A DNA stretch of 9,696 nt. Source: Pseudomonadota bacterium. GTDB lineage: Bacteria > Pseudomonadota > Alphaproteobacteria > Rhizobiales > Xanthobacteraceae. The position numbers and the translations under genes are program-made. Position 1 is the stretch's first letter; each line of letters opens with the position of its first letter. The notes below the pieces were generated by a model. That model worked only from the letters and a program-made list of their open reading frames with translations. It made no database searches and had not been told where the DNA came from. Below are positions 1 through 5,632 of this stretch, piece by piece. The DNA lies in assembly GCA_023391175.1 (NCBI GenBank), contig JAEWBL010000083.1, forward strand, positions 1 to 9,696. Direction: 5' to 3'.

Positions 1-175
1 CCACCGCCACCAACTCGGCCGGCACGGCGGACTCAAGGTCCGGGCCGCGGAAGCGCGCCGTGCGCTGGAAGCTGCCATCCTTGTTGAGGACGACGCCTAG
101 GGCAACGAGGGCCGCCCACGGCAAATAGTCCGCGAGCCGGCTCCCGTGTCGTCGATACTCGGTAAGGTTCATCAT
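1..175 (-). CDS. trbE: Conjugal transfer ATPase TrbE (VirB4-like), N-terminal fragment cut by window edge
   Basis: This is the first 58 codons of a TrbE/VirB4-type ATPase, which energises assembly of the conjugative pilus and the mating-pair type IV secretion channel at the inner membrane. The visible start reads MMNLTEYRRHGSRLADYLPW, then a hydrophobic stretch ending VVLNKDGSFQRTARFRGPDL, which I recognise as the usual N-terminus of TrbE from Tn4371-like and rhizobial elements. The Walker motifs lie beyond base 1 and are not seen. Two ATG codons are adjacent (173-175 and 170-172). The first is preferred because GAGGGG, overlapping the trbD stop, lies about 8 bases upstream. It begins 12 bases after trbD and belongs to the trbBCDE operon. 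Whether the rest of the gene is intact cannot be judged. Confidence 0.9.
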   Translation of the reverse strand, partial: MMNLTEYRRHGSRLADYLPWAALVALGVVLNKDGSFQRTARFRGPDLESAVPAELVAV

Positions 176-187
176 GGCGCGCGCCCC

Positions 188-460
188 TCAGACCGACAAA
201 TGGGAGGGGATGCGCAGATGCCGGTGCACCACATCGACGAACAGCGGATCGCGCTTGGCGGCCCAGACGGCGGCGAGGTGGCCGATCGCCCAGAGGGCGA
301 GGCCAACGAGCCAGAGCCTGAGCCCCAGCCCGACGGCGCCGGCGAGGGTGCCGTTGAAGATGGCCAGCGCCCGCGGCGCACCGCCGAGCAGAATCGGCTC
401 GCTGAGTGCCCGGTGGACCGGGACGGAGAAGCCCGGCACCTCGCCGGTATCCCCGGACAT
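188..460 (-). CDS. trbD: Conjugal transfer protein TrbD (VirB3-like)
   Basis: This 90-residue inner-membrane component of the Trb type IV secretion apparatus corresponds to VirB3, which works with the VirB4/TrbE ATPase in pilus biogenesis. The protein begins MSGDTGEVPGF and has two hydrophobic segments, at about residues 31-48 and 49-67. It closes with a charged, soluble tail (residues 69-90, containing DPLFVDVVHRHLRIPSHL). That layout and length fit the family. The ATG (458-460) overlaps the trbC stop codon in the four bases ATGA, the classic sign of translational coupling. The much longer frame running upstream through trbC is a shadow and is not used. Position between trbC and trbE supports the call as much as the sequence does. 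Confidence 0.9.
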   Translation of the reverse strand: MSGDTGEVPGFSVPVHRALSEPILLGGAPRALAIFNGTLAGAVGLGLRLWLVGLALWAIGHLAAVWAAKRDPLFVDVVHRHLRIPSHLSV

Positions 461-792
461 CAGACCAGAGCCCCGCCGCTGAAGGAGAAGAAGGAGAGGA
501 AGAAGCTGGAAGCGGCGAAGGCGATGGAGAGGCCGAACACGATCTGGATCAGCCGCCGGAACCCGCCCGAGGTGTCGCCGAAGGCGAGCGCGAGGCCGGT
601 GGAGATGATGATGATCACCGCAATGATCTTGGCCACCGGCCCCTGGATGGACTCCAGGATGGACTGCAGCGGCGTCTCCCACGGCATGGAGGAGCCGGAG
701 GCATTGGCAGCAGAGATCGCGCAGGTGAAGGCGGCAATTGCCGCAGCGGTTCGCAGCAGGCTGCGATGGAGGGAAACAGAGCTCGGCGTCAC
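460..792 (-). CDS. trbC: Conjugal transfer pilin precursor TrbC (VirB2-like)
   Basis: This is the prepilin of the conjugative pilus. In the family the signal peptide is removed, the chain is further trimmed, and in RP4 the pilin is cyclised before polymerising into the pilus. The 110-residue product shows a signal peptide (residues 1-31: basic SLHRSLLR, hydrophobic core, likely cleavage after ANA). It then has two membrane helices at about 54-72 and 81-101, separated by a short polar loop (GDTSGGFRR). The start is GTG at 790-792, chosen because AGAAGGA lies 8 bases upstream and because the preceding in-frame residues are arginine-rich non-pilin sequence overlapping trbB. It begins 44 bases after the trbB stop and ends overlapping trbD. 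It is somewhat shorter than RP4 TrbC (about 145 residues). Confidence 0.9.
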   Translation of the reverse strand: MTPSSVSLHRSLLRTAAAIAAFTCAISAANASGSSMPWETPLQSILESIQGPVAKIIAVIIIISTGLALAFGDTSGGFRRLIQIVFGLSIAFAASSFFLSFFSFSGGALV

Positions 793-836
793 GGGGAGGT
801 TCCTTCTACGGTAGGAGGGACAGCGGGAGAGATCCG

Positions 837-1775
837 CTAGTCGCCGTCGGGGCCGAGCCCTTCGACGCGGACGAGCTCGGTGAGCTGGCGCGCGGCACCG
901 CGGCCGGACAGCAGGGCGATGAGATCGATGGTCTCGGAGATCAGAGCGCGCGGGACAGTGACGACGGCTTCCTGGATGAGCTGCTCCAGCCGTCGTAGGG
1001 CGCCCATGGCGCTGCCGGCGTGAATGGTGCCGATGCCGCCGGGATGGCCCGTCCCCCACGCCTTCAGGAGGTCCAGGGCCTCCGCGCCGCGTACCTCACC
1101 GATGGGGATGCGGTCGGGGCGCAGGCGGAGCGAGGAGCGCACGAGGTCGGAGAGCGAGGCGACGCCGTCCTTCGTGCGCATGGCCACGAGATTGGGCGCG
1201 GCGCACTGGAGCTCGCGAGTGTCCTCGATGAGGATGACCCGCTCGGATGTCTTGGCCACCTCGGCCAGCAGCGCATTGGTGAGGGTGGTCTTGCCGGTGG
1301 AGGTGCCGCCGACCACCAGGATGTTGGCGCGCGAGGCGACGCCCTGGCGGAGGGCCTCGGCCTGCGGTGCCGACATGATGCCGGTGGCGACATAGTCGTC
1401 GAGCGTGAACACCGCGACGGCGGGCTTGCGGATGGCGAAGGTAGGGGCGCCAACAACCGGCGGAAGCAGGCCCTCAAAACGCTCGCCCGTCCCAGGAAGC
1501 TCGGCGGAGAGCCGCGGCGCTCCGGCGTGGACCTCCGCGCCGATGTGGTGCGCGACGAGGCGGATGATGCGCTCGGCGTCGCCGGGGGCCAGCTTCTGGC
1601 CTGTGTTGGCGAGGCCTTCGGACAAGCGGTCGACCCAGAGCCGCCCGTCCGGGTTGAGCATGACCTCGACGACGGTGGGGTCATCCAACAGACGGGAGAT
1701 CACAGGGCCCAGAGCGGTGCGCAGCATGCGCACGCCGCGTGTCAGGCCTTCCGATCTGTGAGCTGAAGCCGCCAT
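837..1775 (-). CDS. trbB: Conjugal transfer ATPase TrbB (VirB11-like secretion ATPase)
   Basis: This cytoplasmic hexameric ATPase of the GspE/VirB11 superfamily powers pilus assembly and substrate transfer at the base of the Trb secretion channel. The 312 residues carry the family motifs in order: Walker A GGTSTGKT (156-163), Asp box ILIEDTREL (181-189), Walker B region IPIGEVRG (223-230) and His box [13 protein letters not shown] (241-253). Length matches RP4 TrbB (about 320). The protein is intact and ends VEGLGPDGD. It heads the visible trbBCDE order. The gene usually sits behind traG and a small copG-type gene; here the upstream neighbour is an insertion-sequence scar. The ATG (1773-1775) is preceded by a weak GGGGA inside a possible hairpin, so initiation may be poor or atypical. 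Confidence 0.95.
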   Translation of the reverse strand: MAASAHRSEGLTRGVRMLRTALGPVISRLLDDPTVVEVMLNPDGRLWVDRLSEGLANTGQKLAPGDAERIIRLVAHHIGAEVHAGAPRLSAELPGTGERFEGLLPPVVGAPTFAIRKPAVAVFTLDDYVATGIMSAPQAEALRQGVASRANILVVGGTSTGKTTLTNALLAEVAKTSERVILIEDTRELQCAAPNLVAMRTKDGVASLSDLVRSSLRLRPDRIPIGEVRGAEALDLLKAWGTGHPGGIGTIHAGSAMGALRRLEQLIQEAVVTVPRALISETIDLIALLSGRGAARQLTELVRVEGLGPDGD

Positions 1776-1952
1776 GTCATCCCCGCTTTGGCCGGGAGGA
1801 GCGATGCATGAGCTTCCCGGACGGAGATGATCAAAGAAGGGGGAATTGGGGGAGATTCAACAACGGAACGCAGGCATCGCAGCGTGGCGTGCGATTGCCT
1901 GAAATCGGCGTGACGTTCGTCCTCGTGACCTTAGACCCTTTTCTCCTCCGGT
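1776..1952. other. Lower-GC spacer upstream of trbB, no gene recognised
   Basis: This stretch lies between the trbB start and the IS3 scar. A 60-base block (1801-1860) is about 53 percent GC by hand count, well below the neighbouring genes. Short open frames exist on both strands, but none has a family signature I recognise. No CopG-like ribbon-helix-helix coding sequence, the usual gene before trbB, can be read in any frame. It is best described as intergenic or leftover mobile-element DNA. Confidence 0.5.
1780..1797 (-). promoter_or_regulatory. REP-like hairpin covering the trbB ribosome binding region
   Basis: On the minus strand, TCCCGGC and GCGGGGA form a seven-pair stem with one G-G mismatch around a CAAA loop, four bases before the trbB ATG. 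The only candidate Shine-Dalgarno sequence (GGGGA) lies in the 3' arm. The flanks resemble widespread alphaproteobacterial REP-type repeats ending in GGGGATGACA. This is either a chance fold, a repeat remnant or a translation-limiting structure; the sequence alone cannot decide. Confidence 0.3.
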
Positions 1953-2216
1953 TCAGGAGAGCCGGCGCAGCTTCTTGTGGTTCATGACGATGCCCTGGCG
2001 CCTCAGCATGACGTGAATCCGCCGGTAGCCGAACCGGCGGCGCTCGCCGGCCACGACCTTCATGGCCTCGCGCAAGCCTGCATCGTCGGGACGGACGCTC
2101 CGATAGCGCATACTGGTGCGATCGACGCTCAGGGCCTTGCACGCCCGATGCTGGCTCACCCCGTGCTCCGCACAGGCGTGGGCCACGGCTTTACGCCTCG
2201 CATCGGGCGTCACCAT
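1953..2216 (-). pseudogene. IS3-family transposase OrfB fragment (N-terminal HTH_21 region only)
   Basis: The frame starting ATG at 2214-2216 (MVTPDARRKAVAHACAEHGV) encodes the N-terminal helix-turn-helix part of an IS3 OrfB: recognition-type sequence SQHRACKALSVDRTSMRYR, then GERRRFGYRRIHVMLRRQG and KKLRRL at residues 57-86. A full OrfB is roughly 270-290 residues and carries the DDE catalytic triad in an integrase core; here the frame hits TGA right after LRRLS. Just past the stop, bases matching the expected continuation (ACCGGAGGAGAA for Y-R-E-E-K) can still be seen after a few extra bases. A small insertion may thus have broken the frame before homology is lost altogether. The fragment cannot catalyse transposition. 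Confidence 0.8.
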
Positions 2217-2427
2217 TTTTTGCGGCGACATCCTTCAGGATGGCGTTGTCCAGCATCTGCTCGGCGAGCAGCTTCTTCAGGCAGGCGTTCTCATCTTCGA
2301 GCGCCTTCAGCCGGCGGGCATCGGACACGTCCATGCCGCCATACCTCGCCTTGAACTTGTAGAAGGTGGCCGAGGAGATGCCGTGCTTGCGGCAAACGTC
2401 AGCAGTCTTCGCGCCATCCTCATCGAC
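2191..2427 (-). pseudogene. IS3-family transposase OrfA fragment (5' truncated)
   Basis: OrfA of IS3 elements is a small DNA-binding protein with a helix-turn-helix and a leucine zipper, fused to OrfB by ribosomal frameshifting. Here the second half of the HTH (KTADVCRKHGISSATFYKFK) and the zipper region (RRLKALEDENACLKKLLAEQ, then MLDNAILKD) are present. The normal first 20 or so residues are missing. An open frame does extend right to a GTG at 2497-2499, but those extra residues are encoded by a terminator hairpin and its T-run and do not resemble any OrfA, so that start is considered artefactual. The 3' end also reads past the place where relatives stop (KKW and a stop codon), giving the unusual tail KNGDARCEA. 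This points to a one-base loss in the A-run at 2216-2221. Confidence 0.75.
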
Positions 2428-2450
2428 ATCCGACGGGCCGAAAGCGCCTG

Positions 2451-2483
2451 AAACAAAAAAAGGCCCAGGCAACTGCCGGAGCC
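2451..2483 (-). terminator. Intrinsic terminator facing left (minus strand)
   Basis: Minus-strand GGCTCCGGCA pairs with TGCCTGGGCC (one wobble, one mismatch; the loop is very short, so about eight pairs close in practice), followed directly by seven T residues and GTTTC. It is correctly oriented to end transcription coming from the catabolic operon whose last gene stops at 2728, and would insulate the IS scar and trb genes from it. Confidence 0.6.
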
Positions 2484-2727
2484 TCCTCTCGTTCCACACA
2501 GCCTGTTCGGCCGCCCCTTTCTTCGTACTCCCTTGCCTCGTAAGCGGAGCCCTTCCCCACCTTTCGCCGGTGAGGTTGAGGCGGTGATGTTCCGAGCCTG
2601 GAGGGCTTGGGTATATCGCGATTTCAGAGCTTACGTTTAATTCGAGCGCCGAAGAGCCGGTCCGACGCGCTGGCCATCAAGCTTAGTAAAGCCGCGAATC
2701 TATCCGCCGAATGGGGCCAACTCACTG
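2484..2727. other. Gene-free stretch between the thioesterase stop and the terminator
   Basis: These 244 bases show no coding sequence with family features, no tRNA-like cloverleaf and no convincing direct repeat. Bases 2611-2700 are about 53 percent GC by hand count and include AT-rich patches (GTATATCGCG, TTACGTTTAATTCG). The left part (about 2500-2590), with CTCACCGGCGAAAGGTGG on the minus strand, reads like dispersed non-coding sequence, but I cannot confirm that. It most likely acts as the 3' untranslated region of the operon or as a recombination junction. Confidence 0.45.
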
Positions 2728-3525
2728 TCAGAACGGCAGCAGAACAACGCCCATGGCGGCATGCCCGAACGTACCGTCGAGATCAACCAGGTCGCCGAAG
2801 CCGATGCCAATACCGGTCTTTTGCCATCGCGTCACCGGACGAACTCCTATCCATTCCCCACGCGGCTCACGGGTGAAGTGGATGGCGAGGTCGGTGTTGG
2901 GGTAGCCCGCAACTGGTGCTGGTCCCGGCAAGCCAGGACGGGCCATGCCGTGCAAGGTATCGGCGGGAGCAATAGCCGCGAGGAAGGCGGATGCCATTGG
3001 TATCACCGGCATGGTCCACCGGAACCAAACGCCGCCGTCTTCGGCCAAACGTGGATCCAGCACGTCCAGAAGCCAGGATTCGCCGTGGCTCACCCCAACA
3101 TTGCGACGGGGTAAGTCCTGTGGATCTCTATCAGGTGGGGCTGGGTCGGAGGCATAGTCGGCTTCAAGTGTCGAAATCCGGGTTTCTCCCGCGAAGGTCA
3201 TCGTGCAGCGTGCGGTAACCACACCGTCGACCTCCAGGTGCGCATCGAATAACGCGGTGCGGCGGCCCACCCGCACCGGCTGCACCCTTACCTGAAGCAC
3301 GCTCCCCAACGGGGTTGGCCGAAGGAAGTCCGTGCGCACCGCAAGGGGCCGCAAACCTTCCGGCGCGGCCTTCTCCATCTCGGCCATCATCGCGGTTGTC
3401 ACTATGCCGCCATGAACGCCGTCGAACGGACCGCGGGCAAAGCACCCCGCCCACCAGACGCCGTCACCAAGGTTCTCCAAAACGCTCATGGCCCGCTTAC
3501 TATCGGGTGCGGTGTGGCGTGGCAT
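2728..3525 (-). CDS. Acyl-CoA thioesterase, double-hotdog (TesB-like / 4HBT_3) family
   Basis: This probable cytoplasmic thioesterase hydrolyses an acyl-CoA to free acid and CoA. The 265-residue protein has the two-domain layout of the family. The first hotdog contains the helix region FDGVHGGIVTTAMMAEMEKA (34-53), then RTDFLRPTPLGSVLQVRVQPVRVGRRT. A linker follows (about 122-145), then a second hotdog with PNTDLAIHFTREPRGEWIGV (209-228) and IGFGDLVDLDGTFGHAAMGVVLLPF at the C-terminus. The start is ATG at 3523-3525, backed by AGAAGGAG five bases upstream; a TTG at 3553-3555 is in frame but overlaps the caiB stop and has no such site. It is the last gene of the operon, 26 bases after caiB. Sampled blocks are lower in GC (58-68 percent) than caiB, which may indicate a different origin. 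The acyl substrate is unknown. Confidence 0.85.
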   Translation of the reverse strand: MPRHTAPDSKRAMSVLENLGDGVWWAGCFARGPFDGVHGGIVTTAMMAEMEKAAPEGLRPLAVRTDFLRPTPLGSVLQVRVQPVRVGRRTALFDAHLEVDGVVTARCTMTFAGETRISTLEADYASDPAPPDRDPQDLPRRNVGVSHGESWLLDVLDPRLAEDGGVWFRWTMPVIPMASAFLAAIAPADTLHGMARPGLPGPAPVAGYPNTDLAIHFTREPRGEWIGVRPVTRWQKTGIGIGFGDLVDLDGTFGHAAMGVVLLPF

Positions 3526-3551
3526 TGCAGCTCCTTCTGTTTCGCTTCTAT

Positions 3552-4703
3552 TCAATCGTGCCCCAGCGACGGCGGCATCGTACGAATCGGGAGGCGGTGT
3601 CCGTCGAAGCGATAAGGAGGAGCCAGGATAGACCTCAGCGCGCTATCGGCCGCGGCGTGCACCACCATGCCGGTGGACCGCGTCCGGTCCGATGTCAGAG
3701 CCTCGTGAAGGCCGAGAACCTCGCCGGCGGGAATGCCTTCCGCGCGCAGCTTCGCCAGCAGGTCCCCTCGGCTGTGACGGAGCAGCTCGGAGCCGATCTG
3801 CGGCAGCAGCGCCGCCCGGTTGCGCGAGCGTTCGAGATTGGTGGCGAAGCGCGGATCCTCCGCCAGCTCCGGCCGGCCGATCACCGCCGTGCAGAACCGC
3901 CGGAACTGGGCATTGTTGCCCACGGTGATGACGAGTGGCCCATCCGCCGCCTCGAACACGCCGTAAGGCACGATGGAGGGATGGGCATTGCCGTAGCGCG
4001 GCGGGTCCTTGCCCTGCACCAGCGCCTCCAGCCCGTAATAGGAGGTGATGGCGAGGCCGCAGTCGAACAGCGCTAGCTCCACCTGCCGGCCCTTGCCGGT
4101 GCGGGTGCGCTGGTAGAGCGCGGCAAGCACCGCCTGCGCGGCATACTGGCCGGTGAACAGGTCCACCGCCGCCACCCCGAACTTCAGCGGCGGCTGCCCG
4201 GCCTCCCCGTTCAGCGCCATCAGTCCGGCCTCGCCCTGCACCAGCAGGTCGTATCCCGGGCGCGTCGCCTCCGGCCCGCTGGAGCCGTAGCCGGTGATGG
4301 AGCAGTAGATGAGGCCCGGATTCTCCGCGCTGAGCGCCTCGTAGCCGAGGCCGAGGCGGTCGGCGCCGCCGGTCTTGAAGTTCTCGACCAGCACGTCACT
4401 CTCGCGCGCCATGGCCTTGACCCGGGCGAGGCCCTCCGGCGTCGAGAGGTCGATGCCGACCGACGTCTTGTTGCGGTTCACAGCGTCGAAATAGGAGGTG
4501 TTGGTGGCGCCGGTTCGCAGGCCCCAGTCGCGGGTGTCGTCGCCGCGCTCGGGGTGCTCCACCTTCACCACCTCCGCCCCGAGATCCCCCAGCACCTGTG
4601 CGCACCAAGGCCCGGCAAGGATGCGCGACAGGTCGAGCACGCGCACGCCGGCGAGCGGCAGATCGTCGGCCAGCCCATGGGCGGCGGGATTGGTTTCACT
4701 CAT
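3552..4703 (-). CDS. CaiB/BaiF family (class III) CoA-transferase
   Basis: This class III CoA-transferase moves CoA from an acyl-CoA donor to a carboxylic acid, the activation step for many catabolic acids. The 383-residue protein shows the family signatures: LAGVRVLDLSRILAGPWCAQ (17-36), LGAEVVKVEHPERGDDTRDW (41-60), NRNKTSVGIDL (76-86), PGYDLLVQGEAGLMALNGE (149-167), VAAVDLFTGQYAAQAVLAAL (177-196) and RTGKGRQVE. Asp181 in AVDLFTG aligns with the catalytic aspartate of formyl-CoA transferase (Asp169 there), so it should be active. The ATG (4701-4703) has GGAG nine bases upstream; the frame stays open far beyond, through iclR, but only for lack of stop codons. It starts 26 bases after iclR. 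Substrate specificity cannot be predicted from the family alone. Confidence 0.92.
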   Translation of the reverse strand: MSETNPAAHGLADDLPLAGVRVLDLSRILAGPWCAQVLGDLGAEVVKVEHPERGDDTRDWGLRTGATNTSYFDAVNRNKTSVGIDLSTPEGLARVKAMARESDVLVENFKTGGADRLGLGYEALSAENPGLIYCSITGYGSSGPEATRPGYDLLVQGEAGLMALNGEAGQPPLKFGVAAVDLFTGQYAAQAVLAALYQRTRTGKGRQVELALFDCGLAITSYYGLEALVQGKDPPRYGNAHPSIVPYGVFEAADGPLVITVGNNAQFRRFCTAVIGRPELAEDPRFATNLERSRNRAALLPQIGSELLRHSRGDLLAKLRAEGIPAGEVLGLHEALTSDRTRSTGMVVHAAADSALRSILAPPYRFDGHRLPIRTMPPSLGHD

Positions 4704-4729
4704 CGACGCAAGCTCCAGTTGGCACGCGG

Positions 4730-5542
4730 TCAGGCCCCCATCACCCCATCGAGCCCGCGCACCATTTCCACGAGCCGCGGGCGCACCTCGTCGAGCAGGA
4801 ACTGGGGGGCGGTGATGACGGTGGGGGCGCCACAATTGATGGCCATGGGCGGCAGGCCGCGCCCCGGCCGGAAGCCGACGGCGATGGCGCTGACGCTCTC
4901 CTGCCACTCGCCGAACGAGCAGCAGCAGCCGAGCGTGGCGTGATCCTCGATCGCCTTCTCGAGAGTCTCCCGCACCTTGGGCCAGGCGAGCGGATCGAGC
5001 ATGCGCAGCTCCTCGAACAGGGGCGCGCGCTCGGCCGGCGTCAGGGCGGCGATGAAGGCACGGCCGATGGACGAGCGCACCATGGACATGCGCACCCCCA
5101 CCTCGATGTTGAGCGAGATGGCCGCTGGCCCGCGCATGCACTCCACGTAGCGCATGGAGAGACGGTCGCGCACCGCGAGGCCCACCGTTCCGTTGGAGAA
5201 GTTCGCCAGCTCGCGCATGGCGGGCCGCGCGATCTGGCGGACGTCGAGACCGCCCAGCGCCACCGTGCTCAGCGCCATCAGCTGGGTGCCGAGGCGATAC
5301 TTGCCCACCTCCTCCACGTAATGGAGGTAGCCGAGCTTGGTGAGGGTGTAGGTGAGCCGCGAGACGGTGGAGCGGGGCAGCTTGCAGCGCTCGGTGATCT
5401 CGTGGTTGGCGAGGAAGGTCTCGCCGCGCTTGAAGCAGGCCAGCACCTCCAGCCCGCGCGCGAGAGCCGTCACGAAGTGGCGGTCGTCCTTGCCGTCGCC
5501 ATCGGCGTCGAGATCTTGGGCGGCGTTTTCGGTCTGTCGCAT
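4730..5542 (-). CDS. IclR-family transcriptional regulator
   Basis: This DNA-binding regulator probably controls the surrounding catabolic genes in response to a pathway metabolite. The 270 residues comprise a short acidic N-terminal tail (1-20) and a winged helix-turn-helix (about 23-85: VTALARGLEVLACF, ANHEITERCKLPRSTVSRLTYTLTKLGYL, KYRLG). An IclR effector-binding domain follows (about 95-265: RPAMRELANFSNGTVGLAV, VRSSIGRAFIAALTPAER, INCGAPTVITAPQFLLDEVRPRLVE). Three consecutive cysteines (206-208) precede SFGEW in the effector domain. The start ATG (5540-5542) has only a weak GAGAG upstream. A 90-base spacer separates it from the enoyl-CoA hydratase gene and contains promoter-like elements. 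It reads in the same direction as its neighbours, with caiB 26 bases downstream, so it may be co-transcribed with caiB and the thioesterase gene and autoregulated. Confidence 0.93.
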   Translation of the reverse strand: MRQTENAAQDLDADGDGKDDRHFVTALARGLEVLACFKRGETFLANHEITERCKLPRSTVSRLTYTLTKLGYLHYVEEVGKYRLGTQLMALSTVALGGLDVRQIARPAMRELANFSNGTVGLAVRDRLSMRYVECMRGPAAISLNIEVGVRMSMVRSSIGRAFIAALTPAERAPLFEELRMLDPLAWPKVRETLEKAIEDHATLGCCCSFGEWQESVSAIAVGFRPGRGLPPMAINCGAPTVITAPQFLLDEVRPRLVEMVRGLDGVMGA

Positions 5543-5562
5543 GGTGCTGCTCTCGATGGCAT

Positions 5563-5620
5563 CCGGACACTGCGGCGAGAGGCCCGGACCAACGCCATTA
5601 TCGGGGATTCGCGGCCGGAC
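5563..5620 (-). promoter_or_regulatory. Candidate iclR promoter/operator with three phased GTCCGG hexamers
   Basis: In the 90-base gap before iclR, the minus strand holds GTCCGG at 5615-5620, 5584-5589 and 5563-5568. Start-to-start distances are 31 and 21 bases, close to three and two helical turns. Between the first two lies GATAAT (5597-5602), a five-of-six match to a sigma-70 -10 box and an AT-rich exception in this DNA. No good -35 box is seen at the right distance. The second hexamer would sit near the transcription start, a position suited to repression. The assignment is tentative. Confidence 0.3.
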
Positions 5621-5632
5621 GCGTCGCTGGCC

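Larger units (their letters stand above)
1953..2427 (-). mobile_element. Remnant of an IS3-family insertion sequence, truncated at both ends
   Basis: Adjacent orfA and orfB fragments of an IS3-family transposase are present in the usual order and orientation, but neither is complete. OrfA homology begins abruptly near base 2415-2427 and lacks the first helices of its helix-turn-helix. OrfB stops at 1953 after 87 residues, before the DDE integrase core. The amino-acid pattern (KTADVCRKHGISSATFYK in OrfA, SVRPDDAGLREAMK and GERRRFGYRRIHVML in OrfB) is that of a subgroup common in Proteobacteria. I could not find terminal inverted repeats or target-site duplications at the edges, as expected if both ends are lost. 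Coordinates are those of recognisable homology and are approximate on the right. Confidence 0.8.

Noticed and set aside
146..840. Plus-strand frames opposite trbC and trbD
   Set aside because: They are compositional shadows rich in Glu/Gly/Arg/Pro; the minus strand carries the coupled trbC-trbD-trbE genes.
1020..1766. A 248-codon plus-strand frame opposite trbB
   Set aside because: It is antisense to an intact, motif-complete trbB and shows no family resemblance.
1831..1952. Remnant of a copG-like gene before trbB
   Set aside because: No frame gives a ribbon-helix-helix pattern; translations (for example NVTPISGNRTPRCDACVPLL) match nothing I recognise.
2500..2727. tRNA or other structured RNA gene in the gene-free stretch, as an integration target
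   Set aside because: No acceptor/T-arm pairing or GTTCGA-type T-loop in a consistent position could be found on either strand.
3526..3555. Upstream TTG start for the thioesterase
   Set aside because: It overlaps the caiB stop and lacks a ribosome site; AGAAGGAG directly supports the ATG at 3525.
4704..5570. Possible N-terminal extension of the CoA-transferase, as its frame stays open through iclR
   Set aside because: The extension is arginine-rich with no domain, overlaps the whole of iclR, and a proper Shine-Dalgarno and family-like N-terminus occur at 4703.
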